Assembly (NCBI RefSeq): GCF_031157525.1
Contig: NZ_JAVIXR010000017.1
Span: 1 to 46,514, forward strand
Source of the DNA: Marinobacter sediminicola
GTDB lineage: Bacteria > Pseudomonadota > Gammaproteobacteria > Pseudomonadales > Oleiphilaceae
Direction of reading: 5' to 3'
DNA length: 46,514 bases
Position numbers and translations under genes: made by a program. This document shows, in pieces, positions 8,278 through 15,568 of the stretch (position 1 is the stretch's first letter; each line of letters opens with the position of its first letter). Below the pieces are notes generated by a model, which made no database searches, was not told the DNA's origin, and saw nothing but the letters and a program-made list of their open reading frames with translations.

Positions 8278-9051
8278 ATGGCTAATGTGCTGGCTCACCA
8301 TGCAAAGGTACTGGGGTCTGTGGCTACCTCATCGTTCACAGCCTGGCGTGGGTGTCTCGTGGTAAAGGCCGTACCCCAGCCGGAGCAAGCTCTGGTGCTT
8401 TACGATATGGAGGGGTGTCCATACTGTCGGCGCGTTCGCGAAGCATTGACAGCCCTCAACCTTGATGCGGACATTCGGCCTTGCCCCAAGGGTGGCCGCG
8501 TATTCCGCAAGCACGCAGAAGCGATCGGTGGAAAACAGCAGTTCCCCCTGTTGGTTGACCAGAACACCGATACCGTAATGTACGAGTCGGAAGCCATCAT
8601 CGAGTACCTGTTTCGCCAATATGCTGGTCGTTCGGTACCCGGATACTACCGTGAACGGGTCTGGCAGCCGGTTCTTGGTTCCATGGCTTCCGTTGCAAGC
8701 GCCATGAGAGGCCTGCGAGCCAACGCCGGAAAACAGCCGGAGCAACCGCTGCATTTATGGAGCTTTGAAGGCAGTCCATTCTCCCGCCTGGTGCGAGAGA
8801 AATTGTGTGAGCTGGAAATTCCCTACACTCTGCACAATCTGGGCAAGGAGCACTGGACTGAAATTGGTCCGGCTGCACAGCGAATCAAGCCTGGGCCCTA
8901 TACGCCAATTCCGGGTGGCAAAAGAGATGCGTTTTTCAAGGCTCACGGCCGGGTACAGGTGCCTTACCTTGAAGATCCGAATACCGGCGAAGGGCTGTTT
9001 GAATCTGCTCGCATACTGGACTACCTGAATGCGCAGTATGGACAGCGATAA
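8278..9051 (+). CDS. Protein with two GST N-terminal (thioredoxin-fold) domains
   Basis: A 257-residue protein made of two thioredoxin-like domains. The first (about residues 38-120) has a glutaredoxin-like CPYC active site in DMEGCPYCRRV and the GST-N signature YESEAIIEYL. The second (about 158-255) has SPFS in the same place, so the redox cysteines are lost, and ends FESARILDYL. No GST C-terminal helical domain is present. The likely role is glutathione-linked redox or binding in the cytoplasm. The first 35 residues are not conserved-looking; AAGGA before ATG 8278 still supports the start. The gene is divergent from dacB and monocistronic. Confidence 0.8.
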   Translation: MANVLAHHAKVLGSVATSSFTAWRGCLVVKAVPQPEQALVLYDMEGCPYCRRVREALTALNLDADIRPCPKGGRVFRKHAEAIGGKQQFPLLVDQNTDTVMYESEAIIEYLFRQYAGRSVPGYYRERVWQPVLGSMASVASAMRGLRANAGKQPEQPLHLWSFEGSPFSRLVREKLCELEIPYTLHNLGKEHWTEIGPAAQRIKPGPYTPIPGGKRDAFFKAHGRVQVPYLEDPNTGEGLFESARILDYLNAQYGQR

Positions 9052-9166
9052 AAGATAGATGGCTATTCCAGTTGGCCACCCTGGGCGGCAACTCTGTTTC
9101 ATGGGCAGCAAGGCAGGTATCATAGCAAGCCATTAATGCGCTCATTAAACGATTGTCAGGATGCCT

Positions 9167-9580
9167 ATGTATACCGGCCAGTGCCTGTGCGGCGATGTTA
9201 CGTTTGAATACGACGGCCCTTTGGGGCCGCTGTCCCTGTGCCATTGCAGTCAATGCAGGCGGGCCCATGGCAGTGCATTTTCGGCCAGTTCGCCGGTGCA
9301 AAAGGTGCGTTTCCGGTTTTTGTCCGGAGAGCCTCAACTTACGGAATATGAGTCGCGTCCCGGAAAATACCGGGCTTTTTGCAGCCGCTGTGGCGGCCAA
9401 TTATACAGCCGCGTAGATGCGATTCCCGGCATTCTTCGCCTGCGTGTGGGCACTATCAACGAACCCATAGAAAAGGGGCGGGTGCAGCATGTCTACACTG
9501 GCTCAAAGTCGGGCTGGTTTGAAATTACTGATGATCTGCCTCAGTATGAAAAAACCGAACGTACCGGCGATCCTCACTGA
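9167..9580 (+). CDS. GFA family protein (zinc-binding, Mss4-like fold)
   Basis: A 137-residue member of the family named after glutathione-dependent formaldehyde-activating enzyme. Zinc-ligand cysteine clusters are visible: CLCG at the N-terminus, CHCSQCRR near residue 28, and FCSRCGGQLY near 72. The family name does not prove formaldehyde chemistry; most members are uncharacterised. ATGs at 9161 and 9167 are in frame; CAGG sits directly before the first but at good distance from the second, so I start at 9167. The gene end overlaps by 7 bases the end of the convergent sugar dehydrogenase gene. Confidence 0.85.
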   Translation: MYTGQCLCGDVTFEYDGPLGPLSLCHCSQCRRAHGSAFSASSPVQKVRFRFLSGEPQLTEYESRPGKYRAFCSRCGGQLYSRVDAIPGILRLRVGTINEPIEKGRVQHVYTGSKSGWFEITDDLPQYEKTERTGDPH

Positions 9581-10698
9581 GCGGGCACAACCCGGTAGAC
9601 TTTCCCTTGGGACGAATCCGTCAGCAACCAAAGGCTGCCATCTGGCCCTGAACGAACGTCACGAATACGTTCGTTCAGGCTGGTGAGCAAATCTTCCTCC
9701 TCGACTACCTGTCCATTTTCGATTTCCAGCCGAACCAGTTTGCGTAGCTTGAGCGCCCCTACGAACAGGCTGCCTTGCCACTGAGGGAAGTCGGTGCCGG
9801 TGTAAAACGCCATGCCTGAGGGGGCGATGGATGGGTCCCAATAGTGCAAGGGCTGAGCCATGCCCTCTTTTTCGGTATTAAAGGTTATTGGAAGTCCGGA
9901 GTAGCCAATACCGTAAGTGATTTCAGGCCATCCGTAATTGGTGCCGGCTTTCAGGATGTTTATCTCATCGCCCCCACGCGGGCCATGCTCGTGAGTCCAG
10001 AGTTCTCCGGTTTCAGGATGCAGGGTCATGCCCTGGATATTGCGGTTTCCCCAGGTGAAAAAGGTGTTATTAATGTTTGGGTCATCAAGCCCTGGGTTGC
10101 CGGGAGCCGGTTCGCCATTCACCGAAATGCGATGGACGCCGCCGGCGTCGTCCCGGGTATCTTGGGCCCGATCCATCTCGCCGCGGTCACCAACGGATAC
10201 GTAAAGGTGGCCGGATGCATCGAATACCATGCGCCCACCAAAGTGACGGGACGTATTGGAGCGAGGGAGCGCTTCGAAGATGGTTGTGACATCTTTCAGA
10301 CGCTCTCCTTCAAAAATCCCGCGGGCTACGCGAGTCGTCATTCCCTGGCTGGAGCGATGCGCATAGCTGAGGAAGAGTGTTTTATTGTCGACAAACTCCG
10401 GGTGCAGAACGACATCGAGTAGTCCGCCCTGGCCGGACACTACAAGTGATGGAAGCCCAGGAATGGCTTGGGGCCTTAGCGTTCCGTTCTCGATGAGCCT
10501 CAGGCGGCCCGCTCTTTCCGTAACGAGCATGGATCCATCGGGGAGAAAGGCCAGGCTCCACGGGTGTTCGAGGCCATCAGCAACGGTTTTCAGGCTGAAT
10601 TGAGCGTCATTACTTGCAAATGACTGGGCTGCCACGGCGAAGGGGAGGAAAAGCAGTAGCAAGCCGCCCATCGGTATCAGGGGTTGTATAAGGCGCAT
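9574..10698 (-). CDS. PQQ-dependent aldose sugar dehydrogenase (YliI/Asd type)
   Basis: A 374-residue soluble periplasmic quinoprotein of the glucose/sorbosone dehydrogenase family. It has a clear signal peptide (MRLIQPLIPMGGLLLLFLPFAVA, cut near AAQS) and the beta-propeller landmarks HPWSLAFLPDGSMLVTER, GLLDVVLHPEF, SRHFGGRMVFD with the probable catalytic His, and EHGPRGGDEINI near the PQQ site. The length matches E. coli YliI (371). It should oxidise aldoses in the periplasm using PQQ; whether the cell makes PQQ is not visible here. GGAGGG precedes the ATG. A Fur-like box lies 20 bp upstream of the start. Confidence 0.9.
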   Translation of the reverse strand: MRLIQPLIPMGGLLLLFLPFAVAAQSFASNDAQFSLKTVADGLEHPWSLAFLPDGSMLVTERAGRLRLIENGTLRPQAIPGLPSLVVSGQGGLLDVVLHPEFVDNKTLFLSYAHRSSQGMTTRVARGIFEGERLKDVTTIFEALPRSNTSRHFGGRMVFDASGHLYVSVGDRGEMDRAQDTRDDAGGVHRISVNGEPAPGNPGLDDPNINNTFFTWGNRNIQGMTLHPETGELWTHEHGPRGGDEINILKAGTNYGWPEITYGIGYSGLPITFNTEKEGMAQPLHYWDPSIAPSGMAFYTGTDFPQWQGSLFVGALKLRKLVRLEIENGQVVEEEDLLTSLNERIRDVRSGPDGSLWLLTDSSQGKVYRVVPAQ

Positions 10699-10717
10699 GA
10701 GTTGCCCTCCGAGAGTT

Positions 10718-10736
10718 GCAAATGATAATCAATATC
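10718..10736. promoter_or_regulatory. Fur-like box
   Basis: The 19-mer GCAAATGATAATCAATATC agrees with the classical Fur box (GATAATGATAATCATTATC) at 16 of 19 positions, and AATGATAAT/AATATCATT (10721-10739) is a near-perfect inverted repeat. It lies between the divergent sugar dehydrogenase gene (start 10698) and a 32-codon gene at 10821. Iron-dependent repression of either or both is inferred; binding is untested. Confidence 0.65.
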
Positions 10737-10747
10737 ATTAATATGTT

Positions 10748-10772
10748 TTTGTGCTTGTACATGCAGCACAAA
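10748..10772. promoter_or_regulatory. 8-bp inverted repeat beside the Fur-like box
   Basis: TTTGTGCT (10748-10755) and AGCACAAA (10765-10772) are perfect inverted arms with a 9-base spacer containing TGTACA. It could be a second operator or a small hairpin in the leader of the 10821 gene. A loose promoter, TTGTGC with 17-bp spacing to ATAATC, overlaps it. Confidence 0.35.
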
Positions 10773-10820
10773 TAATCCTCACAGGATCTGTTTACACCAT
10801 AAGCACAGGGATATACAGCC

Positions 10821-10919
10821 ATGACGGCAGAGCAGGAAATGATGGAAGGGCTAAAAATTGCGGCCGGTGCTGGCCTGTTTGCTGCGCTAGTTGTTATCGG
10901 CCTTGCGGTTGCGCTGTAA
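10821..10919 (+). CDS. 32-residue predicted single-span membrane peptide
   Basis: ATG 10821 opens 32 codons before TAA. The peptide begins with an acidic, Met-rich head (MTAEQEMMEG, LK) and ends with one hydrophobic segment, AGLFAALVVIGLAVAL, long enough to span the membrane. AGGG lies 10-13 bases before the ATG. The layout (charged head, single span, no tail) is that of bacterial small membrane proteins. A Fur-like box 85 bp upstream suggests iron control. Its last 33 bases overlap the 3' end of yaiI on the other strand. No family is recognised; it may act as a small subunit or regulator of a membrane protein, or may not be translated. Confidence 0.45.
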   Translation: MTAEQEMMEGLKIAAGAGLFAALVVIGLAVAL

Positions 10920-11348
10920 CCAGCTGTCCAGTTTGTCTGCGAACTCTTTTCGGTCGGTCTGACTGAATGGTGCTGCGCCCCCGGTAACCTGCCCGGCATT
11001 ACGCATCTCTTCCATGAAGTTCCGCATAGCCAGGCGCTGGCGGATGTTTTCCTTTGTGAAAGCCTGGCCCCTTGGATTAAACACATCTGCCCCTTTCTCA
11101 ATGGCTTCAGCTGCTAACGGTATGTCCTGGGTGATCACCAGATCACCTGCACTGAGCTGATCCATAATCTCGTTATCCGCCACATCGAAACCCTGCATTA
11201 CCTGCCTCGCTTTGATATATGGGCTGGGCGGCAGCTTGATCACGTGGTTGGCAATAAACGTTGTCTGCACTTGCCAGCGGGTGGCTGCGCGGCAGAGAAT
11301 TTCCCGGATGGGCACGGGGCAGGCGTCGGCGTCGACCCAGATTGCCAT
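10887..11348 (-). CDS. YaiI/YqxD family protein (DUF188)
   Basis: A 153-residue protein opening MAIWVDADACPVPIREIL, the hallmark of the YaiI/YqxD family, with further acidic motifs ADNEIMDQL and GDLVITQDIPLA. These conserved aspartates resemble PIN/NYN-type nuclease metal sites, so a nuclease role is often suspected but not shown. The length is usual for the family (about 150). The last 33 bases overlap the end of the small plus-strand gene at 10821. The upstream neighbour is divergent yjdM, with no sign of an operon. Confidence 0.9.
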   Translation of the reverse strand: MAIWVDADACPVPIREILCRAATRWQVQTTFIANHVIKLPPSPYIKARQVMQGFDVADNEIMDQLSAGDLVITQDIPLAAEAIEKGADVFNPRGQAFTKENIRQRLAMRNFMEEMRNAGQVTGGAAPFSQTDRKEFADKLDSWLQRNRKADNN

Positions 11349-11507
11349 GGCGTATTCCTTATAAGCGGATTTTTATAGCGGTTGAATGATGCAGGGGAGT
11401 TTACCTGTTGTAGCATCAGGCGTGGAAGAGGGTGCCAAACCACACCGCCAGAATAGAAATATTCCAGGTGGTATAATCCCTGTAAATTCAACCAACAGGA
11501 AACTCCA

Positions 11508-11846
11508 ATGTCTCAACTTCCCCCTTGTCCCAAATGTGCTTCTGAATTCACCTATGAAGATGGTATTCAGTTCGTTTGCCCTGAGTGTGCCCACGAGTGG
11601 ACCGAGGCCGAGTCGGCCGCTGCTGCAGAGGGTAAGGTTGTACGTGATGCTCACGGTAATGAACTTCAGGATGGTGATGCGGTGACCGTCATCAAGGATC
11701 TGAAGGTTAAGGGTTCCAGCTCAGTCGTAAAAGTGGGTACCAAGGTGAAGAGTATTCGCCTTGTTGAGGGCGATCACGATATCGATTGCAAGATTGATGG
11801 CATTGGCGCCATGAAGCTGAAATCCGAGTTCGTCAAGAAAGCTTGA
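11508..11846 (+). CDS. yjdM: YjdM/PhnA family zinc-ribbon protein
   Basis: A 112-residue protein with an N-terminal zinc ribbon ([13 protein letters not shown] and [10 protein letters not shown], four cysteines in two CxxC pairs) and the C-terminal PhnA domain ending [10 protein letters not shown]. It corresponds to E. coli YjdM, formerly called PhnA. The name does not prove phosphonoacetate hydrolase activity; that enzyme is a different protein. A purine-rich stretch (AACAGGAAACTCC) provides the ribosome-binding site. It is monocistronic. Function is unknown, and the fold suggests nucleic-acid or metal binding. Confidence 0.9.
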   Translation: MSQLPPCPKCASEFTYEDGIQFVCPECAHEWTEAESAAAAEGKVVRDAHGNELQDGDAVTVIKDLKVKGSSSVVKVGTKVKSIRLVEGDHDIDCKIDGIGAMKLKSEFVKKA

Positions 11847-11999
11847 TGCCCAAAGTCTCGGGCTCAGTCTCGCTCGCTGCGACCATTCGCCGCACCGTAT
11901 TTCTTGCGCTTGGCTGAGCGGAAAGCAACACTGTGAACGTTATTACCTTCACTCCTGACATTAGTCACTTTCAGTTCAACAGTAGCGACGCGAGACATC

Positions 12000-12509
12000 A
12001 TGAGAAAACTAATTACATTGTTGTATGTCAGTAGCGCATTGATCGCATCGGTCTTTGTCAATGCTGTCATGGCTCACGAGTATTCTGTGGGAGATATTGA
12101 AATAGGGCACCCATGGAGTCGACCAACGCCGCCGGGCACCTCTATGGGTGTGGGCTATTTGGTCATCAGCAACCATGGCGACAACGATATCAAATTGGTG
12201 AGCGCTAATACGCCTCGAGCGAATCATGTGTCAATTCATGAAACCCTTATGAAAGACGGTGTGATGCGCATGCAATCGCTTGAGAGCGGGCTGACCATAC
12301 CGGCTGGGAAGCATGTTGAACTCAAGCCTCTCAGCTATCATCTGATGCTGGAAAAGCTGACGGCGCCGCTGAAAGAGGGAGAGAGCATTCCTCTTACGCT
12401 GCAGTTTGAAGGCGCAGAAGTGATTGAGGTCGAGCTAAGCGTGCAGTCGCTGGACGCTGACACGAAAGATACGGAAATGGACCATTCAGGACACGGAATG
12501 GAGCATTGA
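12000..12509 (+). CDS. PCu(A)C-type periplasmic copper chaperone
   Basis: A 169-residue exported protein. A signal peptide (MRKLITLLYVSSALIASVFVNAVMA) precedes a cupredoxin-like DUF461 domain. The copper-binding pattern of His and Met residues is visible: H80 in VSIHETL, M89/M91 in VMRM, and H114/M116 in SYHLML. A His/Met-rich tail (MDHSGHGMEH) may bind additional copper. The family hands Cu(I) to the CuA or CuB centres of cytochrome oxidases. The gene is convergent with a small Cys-tailed protein gene at 12599-12775, a possible metal-related partner. Confidence 0.88.
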   Translation: MRKLITLLYVSSALIASVFVNAVMAHEYSVGDIEIGHPWSRPTPPGTSMGVGYLVISNHGDNDIKLVSANTPRANHVSIHETLMKDGVMRMQSLESGLTIPAGKHVELKPLSYHLMLEKLTAPLKEGESIPLTLQFEGAEVIEVELSVQSLDADTKDTEMDHSGHGMEH

Positions 12510-12533
12510 ACCAGGTTTAGGGAGAAACCCGGT
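12510..12533 (+). terminator. Weak stem-loop after the copper chaperone gene
   Basis: ACCAGGTTT and AAACCCGGT can pair with one mismatch around the loop AGGGAG, starting directly after the stop codon. No T-tract follows, so termination would be weak or Rho-assisted. Confidence 0.35.
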
Positions 12534-12598
12534 GGCGTTTCGGGCAAGCCGCGCATGCATCAGAAACGTCACCGGTGATTACGCTATTTGCTGCTAGC

Positions 12599-12775
12599 TT
12601 ACGAGCAGCCACCACAGCAAACGCCCGGGTCCCCGTGCTTGCCTTTCTTTTCAGTATTTTTTTCTGTGCTTTCGACTGCGTTAGCAGTTTGCGCAACAGC
12701 ACCGTCTTTGAGTTGATCTGCGTTCGTGTTAGCGCCGTTGTTCGGGCTGGTCACTTCTTCGAATAGCTGTGTCAT
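12599..12775 (-). CDS. 58-residue protein with C-terminal CCGGCS (CCGSCS-motif type)
   Basis: An unbroken 58-codon frame starts at ATG 12775, preceded by a strong AGGAAA ribosome-binding site 6 bases away, and stops at TAA 12599. The protein opens MTQLFEEVTSP, continues with a low-complexity Asn/Ala/Lys/Glu-rich stretch, then KKGKHGDPGV and ends CCGGCS. The extreme C-terminal Cys cluster recalls a family of small marine gammaproteobacterial proteins defined by an invariant CCGSCS end; here Gly replaces the first Ser. No signal peptide is seen. Three cysteines with a free C-terminus suggest metal binding, or an anchor or modification site. It faces the PCu(A)C gene. Function is unknown. Confidence 0.75.
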   Translation of the reverse strand: MTQLFEEVTSPNNGANTNADQLKDGAVAQTANAVESTEKNTEKKGKHGDPGVCCGGCS

Positions 12776-12847
12776 TTGATATTTCCTGTTTGGTGCACTT
12801 TAAGATTCATTTTAAATGGATGTTATGACGAGTTTGCGGGAGTGTCA

Positions 12848-13030
12848 ATGCATGTTTTACGTAATCTGTCTGCTGATATGGACAGCACACGCCGCTATCC
12901 AAAAAGTGAGTGCGGATTCATTTGTGTGCTAAAGTCATGTGTTAATAAGAGTAAGTCCAAGCTCAAAGCGTTAAGAGTGTTTGCCAGAGGTTTCACGGGG
13001 AAAACTGAGGCCGAACTGATCATTCAATAG
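12848..13030 (+). CDS. Doubtful 60-residue ORF before the diguanylate cyclase
   Basis: ATG 12848 follows GGGAG at good spacing, and the frame stays open for 60 codons to 13030, 18 bp before the next gene. The product is basic, with three cysteines (SECGFICVLKSC) and a Lys-rich middle, and looks like no family I know. The base composition is lower in GC than neighbouring genes. It may be leader DNA of the cyclase gene rather than a gene. Confidence 0.2.
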   Translation: MHVLRNLSADMDSTRRYPKSECGFICVLKSCVNKSKSKLKALRVFARGFTGKTEAELIIQ

Positions 13031-13048
13031 TTAGGGATTTTGCAGCTT

Positions 13049-14119
13049 ATGTCTGACCACAGTGATGCTGTGAAGTCCGCATCGCGGCGCGAGCGAGGCA
13101 TGAAGTTCTGGAAAGTTGTCCGCCGGGTGTGTCAGCTTGCGGCGACGATTGATATTTCTTTTTTCTTCCTGTTTCTTTTCCTCGGATCGCCGGTTCTGGC
13201 GTGGATAAACGTTGCCAGTGTGGCTGTGTATACGGCTGCGTACTATGCAATCAAACGCAGGCAGAATCGCCTTGCGATTGCGCTCATCTGGCTAGAAGTC
13301 ATTGTCCACTCGGCGTTAGGATCCCTGATGATCGGATGGGAAAGTGGCTTTCACTACTACCTGCTGATGTTCATTCCGGCTGTATGTATCAGTTCGGTGC
13401 GCTTGGGCACCATTATTTCTTTGATAGTCGTAATCTGGGCCTACTACGTAGGGCTCGATATTCTTATGTGGTTCATGGAGCCTCTCCAGCCAATACCATC
13501 GGGCGCCCTGCTCGGCGTTCACCTGTTCAATCTTAGTGTTGTGTTGGCGATGCTTGCTTACCTGTCATTCTTTTATATGAAGATGGTGGTGTCGGCGCAG
13601 CGCAAACTCCAGAAGCTCGCTACGGTAGATTCGCTGACCGGGCTGTTTAATCGTCGCCACGGAAGTGATCTGGCTGAAAATGAAATTGCCCGTTTCCGCA
13701 GGGTGGGGCACCCTGTTGCGTTTATGTTGCTCGACGTGGATCACTTCAAGTTATTCAACGACCGGTACGGCCATGAAACAGGTGACACAATTCTGGCTGA
13801 GATCGGGCAGGTCATTCCGGCACAGCTGAGGTCCCAGGACATTGCAGCACGCTGGGGAGGCGAGGAGTTTCTGGTCATTCTTCCGGATACCAAAATTGAA
13901 AGTGCACTGGCAAGCGCCGACAGGATCAGGGTTGCACTTCGCAGTCATGACTGGAAACAGGCTACAGGTGAGTCGATTGATGTAACAGTCAGTGTTGGTG
14001 TGAGCGAGGTCTGTGAAAACGACGATCTGGCATCTGCTATCAGTCGTGCGGATCGAGGGTTATATCGCGGTAAGGCTGGCGGACGCAACCGTGTAGAGCA
14101 TGAGGAAGAGTTGTCGTGA
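13049..14119 (+). CDS. Membrane-bound diguanylate cyclase (GGDEF domain)
   Basis: A 356-residue protein that should make cyclic di-GMP from two GTP. Residues 1-185 hold about five to six membrane segments forming the sensor part. A GGDEF domain follows with the catalytic loop GGEEF (270-274), the substrate motif DSLTGLFNRR and the metal site LLDVDHFKLFNDRYGH. An RxxD inhibitory site (RSQD, 261-264) stands exactly five residues before GGEEF, so feedback inhibition by product is expected. ATG 13049 is preferred over TTG 13040. No EAL domain is present. The sensed signal is unknown. A bidirectional terminator follows. Confidence 0.92.
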   Translation: MSDHSDAVKSASRRERGMKFWKVVRRVCQLAATIDISFFFLFLFLGSPVLAWINVASVAVYTAAYYAIKRRQNRLAIALIWLEVIVHSALGSLMIGWESGFHYYLLMFIPAVCISSVRLGTIISLIVVIWAYYVGLDILMWFMEPLQPIPSGALLGVHLFNLSVVLAMLAYLSFFYMKMVVSAQRKLQKLATVDSLTGLFNRRHGSDLAENEIARFRRVGHPVAFMLLDVDHFKLFNDRYGHETGDTILAEIGQVIPAQLRSQDIAARWGGEEFLVILPDTKIESALASADRIRVALRSHDWKQATGESIDVTVSVGVSEVCENDDLASAISRADRGLYRGKAGGRNRVEHEEELS

Positions 14120-14162
14120 TAAAGCGGGATAGCGAGGTGGAGGCAGAGGAATTTCAGGCAAC

Positions 14163-14190
14163 AAAAAAGGCAGCCGAAGCCGCCTTTTTT
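14163..14190. terminator. Bidirectional intrinsic terminator
   Basis: AAAAAAGGC pairs with GCCTTTTTT; the inner AGC/GCC part adds pairs with one mismatch around a CGAA loop. A-tract and T-tract on either side let it serve both the diguanylate cyclase gene (plus) and the cold-shock gene (minus). Confidence 0.88.
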
Positions 14191-14206
14191 AAACGCTGAC
14201 TGTTAA

Positions 14207-14413
14207 TTAAACAGCAACAACGTTCTCAGCCTGAGGACCTTTCTGGCCCTGAGTCACGGTGAAGTCAACTTGCTGGCCTTCAGCCAGAGTCTTAAAACCG
14301 CCGCCCTGAATAGCGCTGTAGTGAACAAATACGTCGGGGCCGCCTTCACGAGTGATAAAGCCAAAACCTTTTGCTTCGTTGAAAAACTTAACAGTACCGG
14401 TAACAGTAGACAT
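14207..14413 (-). CDS. Cold-shock protein, CspA family
   Basis: A 68-residue single cold-shock domain, the usual length for the family. Both RNA-binding motifs are present: KGFGFI (RNP1) and DVFVHYSAI (RNP2). It binds single-stranded RNA and DNA and melts RNA structure. A good AGGA lies 8 bases before the ATG. Nearly 300 bases upstream contain no clear gene, consistent with the long regulatory 5' leader typical of csp genes. Whether it is cold-induced or constitutive cannot be told from the coding part. Confidence 0.95.
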   Translation of the reverse strand: MSTVTGTVKFFNEAKGFGFITREGGPDVFVHYSAIQGGGFKTLAEGQQVDFTVTQGQKGPQAENVVAV

Positions 14414-14707
14414 AATATAATCCTGATTTCAATCATTTAATGTGCCGCCAGATCATCGTGTTGATGGCTGGTCAGCGGTATGCGGAAACAAACAACGGGC
14501 GTGATCAAAAACAGGACGTACAACTACTGGAATGCGTCATATTGATGAAGTGCTTTGCTAAATCTTTCCAACGAGGGCCACTGTACCTGCTGGCCGATGA
14601 AAAGCAAAGGACTTTCTTGTACGCATAAACCCGACATCTTCAGCAACATGAGGTATGTTTGCGTCAGCAATTTGAATTAATAATCAATTAACAAAGGAGT
14701 TTCTGCT
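14414..14707. other. Intergenic region, likely csp leader and divergent promoters
   Basis: This 294-base stretch separates the csp gene (minus) from the crotonase gene (plus). An open frame at 14440-14628 has no ribosome-binding site and no family resemblance. I see no clear cold box or strong -10/-35 pair. The right end is A+T-rich (14670-14690), as expected for the crotonase promoter, and carries AAAGGAG at 14693-14699. Confidence 0.5.
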
Positions 14708-15562
14708 TTGTCTGAGCTATCCACCTACGAAAGTTTTGCTGTCAGTGTTGAGAACAATATTGCTCATGTGCAATTCAAACGCCCGGAAGCACTGAACTCC
14801 ATGAACAAGGCCTTTTGGCTTGAACTGCCCAAGTGCATGCAGGACATCGAAGCAAACACCGATGCCCGAGTCATTGTAGTGTCATCCACGGGCAAGCACT
14901 TTTCAGCCGGAATGGACCTTGGCGTTTTTACAGATTCCAAAGCCGTGCCGATGAGTGGCGATCCCGGCAGAATGGCGGAGAATCTGCGCCGGGTTGTGAT
15001 GCAGCTTCAGGACACTCTGACCTCTCTCGAGAATGTTCGCTTGCCAGTGCTTGCCGCCATTCATGGAGGTTGTATAGGTGGCGCACTGGATTTGGTGTGT
15101 GCGGCGGATAGTCGTTACTGCACCGAAGATGCGTATTTCACGATCAAGGAAACCGAACTGGGCATGACCGCCGATGTAGGCACTCTGCAGCGTTTGCCCA
15201 AGCTGATGCCGGAAGGCGTTGTGCGTGAATTGGCCTATACCGGCCGCAAGTTCACTGCGCAGGAGGCCAAAGGGCTGGGCTTTGTGAATGCGCTTTATCC
15301 TGACCAGGAATCGTTGCTTGCCGGAGTTATGGATATTGCCGCGCAGATTGCCGCCAACTCACCGCTGGCGGTTACGGGGTGCAAGGAAATGTTGAACTAC
15401 AGCCGTGATCACACAGTGGCTGACAGCCTGAAATACATGGCAACCTGGCAAGCCGGCATGTTCCGCCCCACCGACATGATGAAAACCTTCCAGGCGAAAG
15501 CCCAGAAGCAGGCACCACAGTATGATGACCTGTTCCCCGTGAAGAGCCTCTTTGAAAAGTAA
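14708..15562 (+). CDS. Crotonase family protein, probable delta(3,5)-delta(2,4)-dienoyl-CoA isomerase
   Basis: A 284-residue crotonase-fold enzyme. The start is TTG 14708, chosen because AAAGGAG lies at ideal distance and no nearby in-frame ATG fits. The oxyanion-hole parts are GKHFSAGMDL and HGGCIGGALDL. Three acidic residues known from mitochondrial ECH1 dienoyl-CoA isomerase have counterparts here: Asp in GGALDLV, Glu in IKETELG and Asp in TADVGTLQRLPK, the last motif being especially ECH1-like. It would convert 3,5-dienoyl-CoA to 2,4-dienoyl-CoA during oxidation of unsaturated fatty acids with odd-numbered double bonds. A CPBP protease gene follows after 6 bp. Confidence 0.85.
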   Translation: MSELSTYESFAVSVENNIAHVQFKRPEALNSMNKAFWLELPKCMQDIEANTDARVIVVSSTGKHFSAGMDLGVFTDSKAVPMSGDPGRMAENLRRVVMQLQDTLTSLENVRLPVLAAIHGGCIGGALDLVCAADSRYCTEDAYFTIKETELGMTADVGTLQRLPKLMPEGVVRELAYTGRKFTAQEAKGLGFVNALYPDQESLLAGVMDIAAQIAANSPLAVTGCKEMLNYSRDHTVADSLKYMATWQAGMFRPTDMMKTFQAKAQKQAPQYDDLFPVKSLFEK

Positions 15563-15568
15563 CTGGCG

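Noticed and set aside
11864..12070. 68-codon minus-strand frame opposite the start of the copper chaperone gene
   Set aside because: Internal ATGs at 12001 and 11998 lack a Shine-Dalgarno sequence, and the frame overlaps the signal peptide region of a well-supported gene.
12569..12578. TCACCGGTGA palindrome between the copper chaperone and CCGGCS genes
   Set aside because: It lies downstream of both convergent genes, where an operator would have no promoter to act on, and is short enough to be chance.
12776..12847. N-terminal extension of the doubtful ORF at 12848
   Set aside because: The only start there is not ATG-supported by a ribosome-binding site, and the stretch is the leader of the CCGGCS protein gene on the other strand.
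14440..14628. 62-codon plus-strand frame in the csp leader region
   Set aside because: No ribosome-binding site, no family resemblance, and it covers the expected long leader of the cold-shock gene.
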